Part shown: one piece after another, positions 49,932-58,619 of the stretch | How the letters are laid out: each line of letters starts with the position of its first letter | How positions within the stretch are numbered: position 1 is the stretch's first letter | Source: Bacillus sp. OK048 | GTDB taxonomy: Bacteria > Bacillota > Bacilli > Bacillales > Cytobacillaceae | Length of the DNA: 64,000 bases | Assembly (NCBI RefSeq): GCF_900103525.1 | Contig: NZ_FNHN01000006.1 | Span: forward strand, 62,001-126,000 | Direction: 5' to 3' | Position numbers and translations under genes: made by a program | The notes under the pieces: generated by a model | Database searches by the model: none | What the model saw: only the letters and a program-made list of their open reading frames with translations | Told to the model about the DNA's origin: nothing

Positions 49932-50570
49932 ATGAATATCGCGATAATCGGAGCAAGTGGAAAAGCAGGAAGTCTGATTTTGAAAGAGGCCGTTAGCAGG
50001 GGACACCAAGTAACGGCTATTGTAAGAGATGCATCAAAACTTCAAGATAAAAATGTAGCAGTCATTGAGAAAAATGTTTTCGATTTAACAACTAGTGATG
50101 TAAATGCATTTGAAGTTGTTATTAATGCCTTTGGTGCTCCGCTTGGAGAAGAGCAAGCTCATGTGGATGCAGGTCATGCGCTAATTGAGGCACTAAAAGG
50201 AACAGGTACCAAATTAATCGTTGTTGGCGGAGCTGGAAGTCTTTTTGTCGACGAAAACAAAACCGTAAAACTAATTGATACTCCTGAATTTCCGGATTTT
50301 GTTAAACCAACGGCGAAAGGTCAAGGAAGGAACCTACAAGAATTACAGGAATCGGCGGACTTAACATGGACATTTATCAGCCCTTCTGCTGTCTTCGATG
50401 CGGAAGGAAAAAGAACAGGAACTTATCAGTCAGGGAAAGATCACCTTCTGGTCAATTCAAACGGTGACAGCTATATAAGCTATGCAGACTTTGCTCTTGC
50501 CGTAGTAGATGAAGTCGAAAATCCAAAGCATGTAAATGAAAGATTTACTGTAGTGGGCGAAGCAGAATAA
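49932..50570 (+). CDS. NAD(P)-binding atypical SDR oxidoreductase (NAD(P)H-binding family)
   Basis: 212 aa. Rossmann motif IAIIGASGKAGSLILKEAVS (GxSGxxG), then TAIVRDASKL and IVVGGAGSLF, with ADLTWTFISPSAVF. It belongs to the YwnB-like atypical short-chain group, which often reduces flavins or quinones. AGGAGG is 8 nt before the ATG. Third gene of the operon, followed by a strong terminator. Together with the dioxygenase-like and flavin enzymes it suggests detoxification of quinones or related aromatics. Confidence 0.87.
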   Translation: MNIAIIGASGKAGSLILKEAVSRGHQVTAIVRDASKLQDKNVAVIEKNVFDLTTSDVNAFEVVINAFGAPLGEEQAHVDAGHALIEALKGTGTKLIVVGGAGSLFVDENKTVKLIDTPEFPDFVKPTAKGQGRNLQELQESADLTWTFISPSAVFDAEGKRTGTYQSGKDHLLVNSNGDSYISYADFALAVVDEVENPKHVNERFTVVGEAE

Positions 50571-50582
50571 AAAATCAATCCA

Positions 50583-50628
50583 AAATACTCACAAATGTTG
50601 GATGTCAGCATTTGTGAGTATTTTTTTT
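50583..50628 (+). terminator. Strong intrinsic terminator of the VOC operon
   Basis: 15-bp stem AAATACTCACAAATG / CATTTGTGAGTATTT and T8. Confidence 0.92.
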
Positions 50629-50695
50629 GATAAGGGGAATGCAAAAAAAGTTTAAATATATAACATGTTTGGATTTGTAGAGGTGCAAGATTTGG

Positions 50696-50735
50696 AAAGG
50701 CACGAGACATTGTCATTTCGACAATATCTCGTGCG
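50696..50735 (-). terminator. Terminator of the class V aminotransferase gene
   Basis: GCACGAGATATTGTC / GACAATGTCTCGTGC on the minus strand, then CCTTTCC; T-tract is weak. Confidence 0.65.
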
Positions 50736-50742
50736 TACAATG

Positions 50743-51900
50743 TTAGTTCCGCTGCGCAGCCAAGAAAACATTCTGTGCTGCTTTCACTCCAGCACCTGCT
50801 TCAAAGGAATAGGAGAAATCCTGTAATCCAGCTTCGATAAGAGAAACGGCTTGAAGGATGTCGCTTGGGAAGCAATAGCCCATATGGCCAAATCTAAAAA
50901 TCTTCCCTTGCAGGTGGCCAAGACCGCCTGCAAAATCAAGGTGGTATTTCTCCTTTAAATGGCCAATAAATGTTGGAATTTCGATACCTTTAGGAGCACA
51001 TATCGCCGTTATCGTCGGTGAGGCATGCTCATCGGATGTCAACAGTCCAATCGAAAGAGCCTTCATGGACTCACGAACCATATTTTTCATTAGGTCATGG
51101 CGGGCTACTGTTTGCGAAAATCCGCCTTCCTCCTCGATTAAATCACAGACAGCGGAAAGTCCAAAAATCAGTGAAATGGCAGGGGTATTGGGGGTCATCC
51201 CTTTTGCTGCCCAGTCGCGATAGCTTAGCAAATCTAAGTAATAGGCAGGTTTCGTAGTTTCCTCTATCACTTTCCATGACCGTTCGCTGACACTTACTAG
51301 CGCAAGACCAGGGGGCAGCATCATCGCTTTTTGTGATCCTGTTACTAAGATATCAATTCCCCATTGATCCATTTCAGCTGGAGCACCGCCTAGACAACTG
51401 ACTCCATCGACGATAAATAGCGCATCAGTGTGCGTACGGACAACTTTTGCTAATTTTCCAATCGGGTTTATGATCCCTGTTGAGGTTTCGTTATAGGTTG
51501 CAAAAACAGCCTTTATATTTGATAGGGGTTTAAGAAACTCGATTAGGTCTTCCTCCGTACATGCTTCGCCCCAATTTTTTTCGAGCTTATGTACGTTGAA
51601 TCCATATTTCTCACAAATCGAGACGAAGTAATTTCCGAAGGCGCCGACCGTGATGACCACCACTTCTTCTCCAGGGGAAACCGTATTTACGGCCGCCGCT
51701 TCTAATGCTGCAGTACCGCCTGATGGCAGCAGTAAAATATCTTGTTTTGTCCCGAAAATAGGTTTTACCCGATTGGTTGTTTCTTGATAGAGCCGTACAA
51801 ACTCTTCCGTACGATGGCTAATCATATCCTGGTTCATGGCTAGCTGAACCTTTTTAGGAATGGGTGTTGGTCCCGGATGTCTTAGTATATTTGGATACAT
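50743..51900 (-). CDS. Class V aminotransferase, alanine-glyoxylate/serine-pyruvate type
   Basis: 385 aa. Fold-type I PLP enzyme: LLLPSGGTAALEAAAVNTVS (cofactor phosphate loop), VDGVSCLGGAPAEMDQW (Asp for the pyridine N), and Lys191 in TGSQKAMMLPPGL as the Schiff-base lysine. SHRTEEFVRLYQET and the FRFGHMGYC end are typical of alanine-glyoxylate or purine-catabolic PucG-like transaminases; the exact substrates cannot be separated. GGAGGTTATCGT lies before the ATG. Single gene. Confidence 0.88.
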   Translation of the reverse strand: MYPNILRHPGPTPIPKKVQLAMNQDMISHRTEEFVRLYQETTNRVKPIFGTKQDILLLPSGGTAALEAAAVNTVSPGEEVVVITVGAFGNYFVSICEKYGFNVHKLEKNWGEACTEEDLIEFLKPLSNIKAVFATYNETSTGIINPIGKLAKVVRTHTDALFIVDGVSCLGGAPAEMDQWGIDILVTGSQKAMMLPPGLALVSVSERSWKVIEETTKPAYYLDLLSYRDWAAKGMTPNTPAISLIFGLSAVCDLIEEEGGFSQTVARHDLMKNMVRESMKALSIGLLTSDEHASPTITAICAPKGIEIPTFIGHLKEKYHLDFAGGLGHLQGKIFRFGHMGYCFPSDILQAVSLIEAGLQDFSYSFEAGAGVKAAQNVFLAAQRN

Positions 51901-51974
51901 ACGATAACCTCCATTAAATTATAGAATCAATAATAGGCTCTGTTATAGCTGAATGTTGATTTCACTCTGTTTGA

Positions 51975-52170
51975 AAAATAGGCGGAAAAATTCCGTTTAA
52001 ATTGGGAAACACCCATATTTCCATTAAAATAAGGGGCATTTTTCCGCTTATATTGTCCAAATGGATGGATTTTGGCTTATTTAGAGCAGTTAATCGGAAT
52101 ATCTCCGCTTATATCTGCTTCTACTGCCTCCACTATATACATTAGCCGGAAATTCTCCGCCTATGAAATC
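51975..52170. repeat. Degenerate repeat tract, roughly 52-bp period
   Basis: Four copies of an A/TAGGCGGAAAAATTCCG or TCTCCGCTTAT type motif; the TCCG step falls at 51991, 52042, 52103 and 52155 (51, 61 and 52 bp apart). Each copy is a short imperfect palindrome. It looks like an old, decaying version of the other 52-bp arrays. The rest of 51901-52264 shows no gene. Confidence 0.5.
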
Positions 52171-52263
52171 TCATACTTACACGAAAATCAACAATGAATA
52201 ATAACAGGGCCTAATAACACTACTAATTCCCGTTTCATTGTTTAGTATCCTTCTTTTTATAGT

Positions 52264-52293
52264 GTAAAAAAGCTTGAGAATTATCTCAAGCTT
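52264..52293 (-). terminator. Terminator of the DUF2207 gene
   Basis: AAGCTTGAGA / TCTCAAGCTT, with TTTTTTAC on the minus strand. Confidence 0.88.
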
Positions 52294-52296
52294 CAT

Positions 52297-53997
52297 TTAA
52301 AAAGCACCTGACCCACCGCCGCCTCCACCTGATCCCCCACCAGAACTGGAACTCCCGCCGCCGTCACTGCTGCTTGTTGACTCATTAGCAGAGCGGAATT
52401 TTGCAGAAGTGTCAGGTCCGATAAAGGCAATGGCGTAGAAGCCAGCAGAAACATTATAATCGTCATAAACGTCATTATCCGAAGTTAGTGCTTCTATTAG
52501 TGCATCATGCTTTCGATCAATCTCTTTGCTGCTGATTCCGAGTCCGTATATATAGGCGCGCATCTGATCATCTTCCGACCATTTTTCCCACTCTTCCTGT
52601 GGTAATTCTTTAAAGCGAACCCTAAATTGTTTCCAGTCGTAAGCAATTCGGGCACCTTCCCACGTTTTAGGGCGATAAACAATGGCGTAGATGATAACCG
52701 TAAGAAACAGTAGAAGTGCCGCAAAAAAGGATCCTACAAGGTCATGAATCGGGAAAAGGAACAAAAACGGAAGCAACAATACACTAGAAAAACCAACAAG
52801 TAATCGATAACCCGTTTTGTTTTCATAAAGGGAATGGTCTACAACTTCTTGCTTAACTGCTTGCAGCCACTGTGCTTGAAATGAACGGTATTTACCATGA
52901 TTTAGCTTGTTAATGGTATAGGTTGTTAAATTGTTAAAGCTAAAGGTATTTTTTGACCCGATTTTATCAAAAAGAAACTCCAGTAACACATTCTCGTGCT
53001 TTAAAGGTGATTTAGGATTGATCCTCTCAAAGCTGTCGGTTGACGTCTTTTTCACATAGCCCTGTCGCACCAAATCAAGCAATCCAGCAGCCATCGCTTG
53101 TGGGGGCAGATAGCCATTGTTTGTAAAGAAAATCGTTGCTGGTAAGCTCAAGATTTGCTTTGGTACAGAATGAAACGTACTGCCTTCCCGCATGAAGTCA
53201 TTTGTTTTGGCTCGTGCTGCCAGCCAATTACTTCCCATTAACACTAGTAAAACAAGTGTAAAAGCGGGAATGCCTATCGTGCTAATCGTGGAAAGTGTTT
53301 CTCTTGTTGCCGCATCAGCGGCAGCCTGGTCGATAAGTTCTTGCTTTGCCTTTAGTATGTCCTCTTTCATCGGTTTAACTGCAGTTTTAGGCGCAGCCGG
53401 AAAAAGGCTGACTGGATAGGCAACGCGGATATCCCCGTTGGTACCGTCAGGAACAAAGCCTAAATGAAAAAGTGCAGCACCATCTTCCTGTATCGTTACC
53501 TTGTTAGTGGCTTCATCATATCCGAAGGCAATCACATCGTCAGTCGGTTTAGGCGGATGAATGGTGATTGTCAGATTTTCGTAGGAAGATTCATTCCGCT
53601 CATCGAAAAACGGCCAGTAAATTTGGGCCACATCCTGATAAATCTCCATCCCGTTTTTAATCGTATAGTGGAGCGTTACGGTAATGGTTTCATCCGCTCC
53701 TTTACGGTGGACTTTGTAGAGGTCATCTTCTCTTTCAATTTTTAAAGGCTGCCCGTTTTCCCTTGCCGTAAATTGGCTGATGGCAGCTCCTTTTTTAGGA
53801 ATCACTTCACGGGTTATTCCGTTAAATTTACCTGCAAATTCATATGTATGGATTTCTTCAACTTGGACATCTCCATTTTCTTGTAAGAACGCGTCCATTT
53901 TTACATTGGTAATGGAATACTCCACAGCCAAACTTGTGCTTGGAAAAATAAATAGCATTGCAAACAAGATTAAGCTAGTAAACCACTTTTTCTGCAT
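52297..53997 (-). CDS. DUF2207 membrane protein with glycine-rich tail
   Basis: 566 aa from ATG 53997 (AAGGTG 6 nt upstream). Signal peptide ~1-24; extracytoplasmic DUF2207 domain ~25-200 (ITNVKMDAFLQENGDVQVEE, VTLHYTIKNGMEIYQDVAQI, YWPFFDERNESSYENLTITI); helix ~240; cytoplasmic part with a winged-helix-like QAMAAGLLDLVRQGYVKKTS; two helices ~400-445; and a C-terminal Ser/Gly stretch ending GSGAF. This is the standard layout of YciQ-like predicted membrane proteins, whose function is unknown. It lies downstream of the two-component genes but after their terminator. Confidence 0.85.
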   Translation of the reverse strand: MQKKWFTSLILFAMLFIFPSTSLAVEYSITNVKMDAFLQENGDVQVEEIHTYEFAGKFNGITREVIPKKGAAISQFTARENGQPLKIEREDDLYKVHRKGADETITVTLHYTIKNGMEIYQDVAQIYWPFFDERNESSYENLTITIHPPKPTDDVIAFGYDEATNKVTIQEDGAALFHLGFVPDGTNGDIRVAYPVSLFPAAPKTAVKPMKEDILKAKQELIDQAAADAATRETLSTISTIGIPAFTLVLLVLMGSNWLAARAKTNDFMREGSTFHSVPKQILSLPATIFFTNNGYLPPQAMAAGLLDLVRQGYVKKTSTDSFERINPKSPLKHENVLLEFLFDKIGSKNTFSFNNLTTYTINKLNHGKYRSFQAQWLQAVKQEVVDHSLYENKTGYRLLVGFSSVLLLPFLFLFPIHDLVGSFFAALLLFLTVIIYAIVYRPKTWEGARIAYDWKQFRVRFKELPQEEWEKWSEDDQMRAYIYGLGISSKEIDRKHDALIEALTSDNDVYDDYNVSAGFYAIAFIGPDTSAKFRSANESTSSSDGGGSSSSGGGSGGGGGGSGAF

Positions 53998-54064
53998 ATG
54001 CGTCACCTTCTTTCCTAATAGTAGTTATACGGATGATAGTAGTAATGGTTTCGTAAAATTTTCC

Positions 54065-54093
54065 AAAAAAAAATGATTCGGCTAAGCCGAATC
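54065..54093 (-). terminator. Terminator of the OmpR-type two-component operon
   Basis: GATTCGGCT / AGCCGAATC, followed on the minus strand by A-T9. Confidence 0.85.
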
Positions 54094-54193
54094 CAATAGG
54101 GGTCATGAAAAAGGGCAAATTGGCTTTACTCTTCCTCTATTTAATACTATCTCTTAATTGTAAATTCATTATTAAGTAATCGTTAAGAATCTA

Positions 54194-56422
54194 TTAATCT
54201 AGTATGTTTAATAGAATCATGACTTTAAATAAATCGCCGTCTGTTTCGATGTCCAGTGTACCATCATGCAGATCGATGATAGATTTGGCTATCGCAAGAC
54301 CGAGGCCTGATCCTTCTGTATGCCTTGAAGTATCGCCGCGTTTGAAGCGTTCAAACAGTTCATCACTGTTATCACTCATTTCATATTTAGATATATTTTT
54401 AAAGGTGATTACCGCTTGGTCATCTTTTTCAACGATTGCAATATAAACCCGTGAGTTTTCAAGTGAGTATTTAAGGATGTTGCCAATCACGTTATCGAAT
54501 ACACGCCAGAACTTTTGACCGTCGACCCAAGCGCATAAAGGACTTTCTGGGTTGGTGACGCGGAACTGCAACGTCGATTCTTGAATCATGTCATCATATT
54601 CACCAAGTGCTTGTTGTAAAAGCTGGACGAGATCGACCTTTTCCCTCGATAACTCTATGTTCCCACTCGCCATCTTTGATACTTCGAATAAATCATCAAT
54701 CAGGATCTTTAAACGCTTTGATTTTCGGTCGATGATTTCTAGATAAGCACTTTTTTCCTCGTTTGTTAATGCTTCCGCTTTTAAAAGCTCAGTATAGGTA
54801 ATAATCGAGGTTAGCGGTGTCCGCAGATCATGGCTGACATTTGTGATTAACTCCGTTTTTAGGCGTTCGCTTTTTGCCTGTGCGTTTTCGGAGGCCTTCA
54901 CGCCTTGTTTTAATACATTTACATTACCAGCAAGGGTCGCCAATGCAGTTTTTCCGGTCAGCTGAAGGTCTTCACCTAATTTACCTACGGCCAGTTCATT
55001 TGTTTTTTCAACGATTCGGTTAAAATAGCCAATTCGATTGACGATGGTGATCATAAGTGGAATTCCAATCACAGCTAGAAGTATTAGATAAACGAGTATA
55101 AAAACAGGGTGAATGACGACCATGATGGCCGCTAGACCTAGCGCAAACACCGTTCCCAAAACGATAAACAGCTGTGTACCTGTGCTGCGATTTAAAAAGG
55201 CTTCATGCAGGCTGTCCGCCAATCGATCAAGATAAACGACTGACTTCTGGTAAATGACCTTACCAAAACGTCCACCTTTTTGTAAAAGTGTCTTTTGCCA
55301 AGCGGATGTCCAATTTTCTGTCGATAAAAGCTTCCACTGCAAAAGGGTTACGCCGCACAGAACGGTTGCTAAAATAGCCATCAGACCGAGCTCGACACTA
55401 TATAAATAGGTATTCCTGTCTATATAAAGCCAATAATCACTGACAATAATGTGGGTAAGCATTGCAGCGACAAAGCTACCAAGCAGTAAAACCGCTCTTA
55501 CATCAATTGGAAGTTTCGTATAAATAGGTCGCCACCGCTCCACTTCAGTCGTCAATGCCTTTGATCTTTTTATCCAAAAAAGCGATAAAATGAGCGCAAG
55601 TAAACCAGCCGAGCTATAGATTATCAGGAAGAATTGTGTTTCTTCATACTCTTTCTTTTGTTCCGTTAAGAAGTTAGCGGAGTTACGGACAGCGATTTGC
55701 CCTTCTACCACTTCATTATTTTCTGGAAAAATAGAGTCGATGATTTCGCCATCATCGGAAATCGTAAAGCGAAACCCATGATCTCTTGATAGTGAATAGC
55801 TAGTTACATATAAAGCGGTATTTTTATCACTCCAGTATTTAGTGGCTGAATCGTTTGAAGCCAGATTTAAATTGGTGTAAACCTTTGGGCCCTCTGTAAA
55901 ATAGTAAAGAAAAGCCTTTTGGTAGCGTAAAAAGTCTTTCCGATAGTTTTCTCTTTCTTTGTAGTACTTTTCTAAACGCTGTTCTTTTTCTTTGAGTATC
56001 TTCGTTTTCACATACTCCTCATCGTTAAAAATTTTCGTAATTTCCGCAATTTCTGTATCTCTTTTCGCTGCTAATGGAGCATTTTCCCCTGGGTTATCAA
56101 AAACCGGCTGGGACGCAAATTCTGCTTCAATACTTGCAATCTGCTCGGATAAGTTTCCATTGCGAAAACGATATTGATTGATCCCCGCTTCTTCGATCTT
56201 CAGTGATTTCTTCGCTTCCTCTAAGGTCTTGTCATTTAGTTCAAATACACTTAAATAGCCGGAAAATTGCTCGAGCTCGCTCCAAAATTGTGGAGTTTGG
56301 AAATAGTCTTTGCTTGAGTACGAGTTTGCCAAGATGAACAAGGATAAGAGACTGCTAAGTCCGAAGGTGAACAATAGTGTCAGGACAGCAATCGCCATTC
56401 TATTTTTCAATTTTGTAGCCAA
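54194..56422 (-). CDS. OmpR-linked sensor histidine kinase with large sensor and multi-helix core
   Basis: 742 aa. Helix ~10-32; extracytoplasmic domain ~33-265; helices at ~268-285, ~315-340, ~345-370 and a pair at ~425-470; HAMP-like region; HisKA with phospho-acceptor His531 (NVSHDLRTPLTSI); ATPase with NVIGNILKYS (N box), DELFERFKRGD and GSGLGLAIAKSIIDLHDG. The start overlaps the regulator gene by 23 nt, so the pair is coupled. The central multi-helix block is unusual for such kinases and may sense membrane state. Signal and targets unknown. Confidence 0.9.
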   Translation of the reverse strand: MATKLKNRMAIAVLTLLFTFGLSSLLSLFILANSYSSKDYFQTPQFWSELEQFSGYLSVFELNDKTLEEAKKSLKIEEAGINQYRFRNGNLSEQIASIEAEFASQPVFDNPGENAPLAAKRDTEIAEITKIFNDEEYVKTKILKEKEQRLEKYYKERENYRKDFLRYQKAFLYYFTEGPKVYTNLNLASNDSATKYWSDKNTALYVTSYSLSRDHGFRFTISDDGEIIDSIFPENNEVVEGQIAVRNSANFLTEQKKEYEETQFFLIIYSSAGLLALILSLFWIKRSKALTTEVERWRPIYTKLPIDVRAVLLLGSFVAAMLTHIIVSDYWLYIDRNTYLYSVELGLMAILATVLCGVTLLQWKLLSTENWTSAWQKTLLQKGGRFGKVIYQKSVVYLDRLADSLHEAFLNRSTGTQLFIVLGTVFALGLAAIMVVIHPVFILVYLILLAVIGIPLMITIVNRIGYFNRIVEKTNELAVGKLGEDLQLTGKTALATLAGNVNVLKQGVKASENAQAKSERLKTELITNVSHDLRTPLTSIITYTELLKAEALTNEEKSAYLEIIDRKSKRLKILIDDLFEVSKMASGNIELSREKVDLVQLLQQALGEYDDMIQESTLQFRVTNPESPLCAWVDGQKFWRVFDNVIGNILKYSLENSRVYIAIVEKDDQAVITFKNISKYEMSDNSDELFERFKRGDTSRHTEGSGLGLAIAKSIIDLHDGTLDIETDGDLFKVMILLNILD

Positions 56423-57092
56423 TGCCCCACACCACCTTTACAAATCTTGGATTCTTCGGGTCAATTTCAATCTTCTCGCGGATTTTGCGAATGTGGACGG
56501 CTACTGTGTTTTCAGCATTGTAGCCGGGCTCTTTCCAAACTCTCTCATAGATTTCATTAATCGAGAACACCCTCCCGGCATTGGTCATGAGGAGTTCTAC
56601 GATTTTGTATTCAATCGGTGTTAGTTTCACAGGTTCGCCATGGACGGTGACTTCCTTTGCTTCTCGGTCGAAGGTGAGTCCATTCAAATCAATGACTTTT
56701 TTAATTCCTTCATAGGTGCCAAAGGTTACATATCTTCGCAGCTGTGATTTAACGCGGGCCACAAGTTCCATGGGATTAAATGGCTTTGTGATATAGTCAT
56801 CTGCGCCAACCTGTAGCCCAAGAATCTTGTCGGTATCTTCACTCTTGGCACTTAGGATGATGATCGGGATATTGTTCTTTTCTCGTATTTTAAAGGTAGC
56901 TGAAATTCCATCAAGCCTTGGCATCATTACATCTAAAAGGATTAGATGGATTTGGCGCTCACTTAGAACCTCAAGTGCCTCCAATCCGTCCTTTGCTTTT
57001 AAGACCGTAATTCCCTCATTCTTAAGGTAAATTTCAATCGCGTCGCGGATTTCCTTTTCGTCATCGACCACTAGTACAAAATAATGCTCCAT
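56400..57092 (-). CDS. OmpR/PhoB-family response regulator
   Basis: 230 aa. Receiver domain with D10-D11, phospho-acceptor Asp54 (ILLDVMMP), IIILSAKSED and DDYITKPF; winged-helix effector ~130-228 (LTPIEYKIVELLMTNAGRVF, NTVAVHIRKIREKIE). GAAGGATGG precedes the ATG. First gene of the operon with the kinase at 54194. A palindrome with TCTTAA half-sites just upstream (57169-57189) is a candidate autoregulatory site. Confidence 0.92.
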   Translation of the reverse strand: MEHYFVLVVDDEKEIRDAIEIYLKNEGITVLKAKDGLEALEVLSERQIHLILLDVMMPRLDGISATFKIREKNNIPIIILSAKSEDTDKILGLQVGADDYITKPFNPMELVARVKSQLRRYVTFGTYEGIKKVIDLNGLTFDREAKEVTVHGEPVKLTPIEYKIVELLMTNAGRVFSINEIYERVWKEPGYNAENTVAVHIRKIREKIEIDPKNPRFVKVVWGIGYKIEK

Positions 57093-57168
57093 CCTTCACC
57101 CTGCTCTCTCATTACTGCTATTAATATCATAATAGTAAACTAAAAATCTTAATATTGATTTACGAGAA

Positions 57169-57189
57169 ATCTTAAGAATTTCTTAAGAT
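57169..57189. promoter_or_regulatory. Candidate operator upstream of the OmpR-type operon
   Basis: ATCTTAAGAA and TTCTTAAGAT around one central T, a perfect 21-bp odd palindrome; another AATCTTAATAT half-site lies ~22 bp away at 57146. About 77-97 bp upstream of the regulator start. Confidence 0.5.
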
Positions 57190-57347
57190 AGTAATGGTGC
57201 CTGTCACCGTTTATGCATTTTTGGGCAATTATACATTAAATAATGAATATTAAAGGGTGCTAGTGGTTAGTGTGTGTTTTTTATGTAGTTTTTTGGACAT
57301 ACATATAATGAAATGGATTACATGAAATTTTCAAAAGGGGTGTTGTG

Positions 57348-57833
57348 ATGGGTAAAGAGTTTTCGAATAAAAATTCGGTAAGATTGGCGGCAATTGCGGC
57401 TGCTATCATTGGAATTATTGGTATTGGAGTTATTACGATTCATGTTTTACTCGGTATATTAGCTCTGTTGTTAGCAGTGGTGGTTTCATTTTTGTTTTAT
57501 ATATATGGCAACGATACAACCGTTATTTGTCACGAAGACGGCTTCACGGTGAAGAATACCAATAGGGGGAAAGGAACATCAATCCATGAATATGGATGGC
57601 AAGAGGTCGCGGAAACCAAATTCTATGATAACGTAAGCGAAGAGGACCATTTGCCTACACGGAGTATACTGGTGAAGACTACCGGTGGTCTAGCCTTTAA
57701 TCTCTATGCGATGAAGGGATTCGATGAACTTATCTCTATCATCAATCAAAAAACGAAACATTTGCCGTATAAGTGGGAGAAACCAGGAGCATTTTCTCAC
57801 ACATATAAAAAACAAGAACGCAGCTTTTCTTAA
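57348..57833 (+). CDS. Hypothetical membrane protein with PH-like cytoplasmic domain
   Basis: 161 aa from ATG 57348 (AAGGGGTG 4-6 nt upstream). Two helices (~12-55) followed by a soluble beta-rich part (TVICHEDGFTVKNTNRGKGT, HEYGWQEVAETKFYDNVSEE, SILVKTTGGLAFNLYAMKGF) that resembles the small PH-like domain found in bacterial membrane proteins. Function unknown. The LOG gene follows ~95 nt later on the same strand. Confidence 0.7.
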   Translation: MGKEFSNKNSVRLAAIAAAIIGIIGIGVITIHVLLGILALLLAVVVSFLFYIYGNDTTVICHEDGFTVKNTNRGKGTSIHEYGWQEVAETKFYDNVSEEDHLPTRSILVKTTGGLAFNLYAMKGFDELISIINQKTKHLPYKWEKPGAFSHTYKKQERSFS

Positions 57834-57928
57834 CAAGCAGGGGATTCTCCCTGCTTTTACTTTGTTTTCAACGCTAGTATTAACTATAATCAGATTAAAG
57901 TGGGATTAATAATTTGGGAGGCTGTAGC

Positions 57929-58495
57929 GTGAAACGATTAGCGGTTTATTGCGGATCAAGTTTGGGTGCTTCAGAAGCTTATAAAATAGGCGCGATCCAA
58001 TTAGGAAAAGAGCTTGCAAAACGGAACATCACTTTAGTTTACGGTGGTTCGAGTATTGGCCTGATGGGGGCAGTTGCGGATACCGTTTTAGGTGAAGGCG
58101 GGAATGTGATTGGTGTAATCCCGAGAGTGTTGGAACAACGTGAAATATCACATCGAGGGTTAACAGAGCTGTATAAAGTGGAAACGATGCATGAGCGAAA
58201 GGCTAAAATGGTCGAGCTTGCCGATGGGTTTGTCGTCATGCCTGGAGGAACTGGTACGCTAGAGGAATTTTTTGAAGTATTCACCTGGGGGCAAATTGGT
58301 TTGCATAAAAAGCCATGCGGCCTGCTCAATATTCATCATTATTATGATCCGCTGATCAGCTTGTTTGATCATATGATCGACCAAAAATTCTTGCAAGAGA
58401 AATTCCGTTCAATGGCGATTATTGAGGATGAACCTGCGGCCTTACTCGAAAGGTTTTTAAACTATGAGGCTCCGTCCATTAAAGCATTCGAATAA
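57929..58495 (+). CDS. LOG-family protein (cytokinin riboside phosphoribohydrolase-like, TIGR00730)
   Basis: 188 aa. GTG 57929 chosen because GGGAGG ends ~9 nt before it; TTG 57914 precedes that site. Rossmann-like fold with AVYCGSSLGASEAY, LVYGGSSIGLMGAVAD, and the signature GFVVMPGGTGTLEEFFEVFT (PGGxGTxxE). In B. subtilis the counterpart is YvdD. Such enzymes cleave nucleoside 5'-monophosphates to base and ribose phosphate. Strong terminator follows. Confidence 0.92.
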   Translation: MKRLAVYCGSSLGASEAYKIGAIQLGKELAKRNITLVYGGSSIGLMGAVADTVLGEGGNVIGVIPRVLEQREISHRGLTELYKVETMHERKAKMVELADGFVVMPGGTGTLEEFFEVFTWGQIGLHKKPCGLLNIHHYYDPLISLFDHMIDQKFLQEKFRSMAIIEDEPAALLERFLNYEAPSIKAFE

Positions 58496-58500
58496 GACGG

Positions 58501-58546
58501 CAAACGAAAAGCAGTGATATTCACTGCTTTTCGTTTGTGTTTTTTT
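58501..58546 (+). terminator. Strong intrinsic terminator of the LOG gene
   Basis: 17-bp stem CAAACGAAAAGCAGTGA / TCACTGCTTTTCGTTTG, then TG-T7. Confidence 0.92.
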
Positions 58547-58619
58547 CATTAGAAAACAAAAAAAAAGTAGATTCAGCCAAAATGGGGCTATTAACACAGG
58601 GATATAACACGTTCATCCT

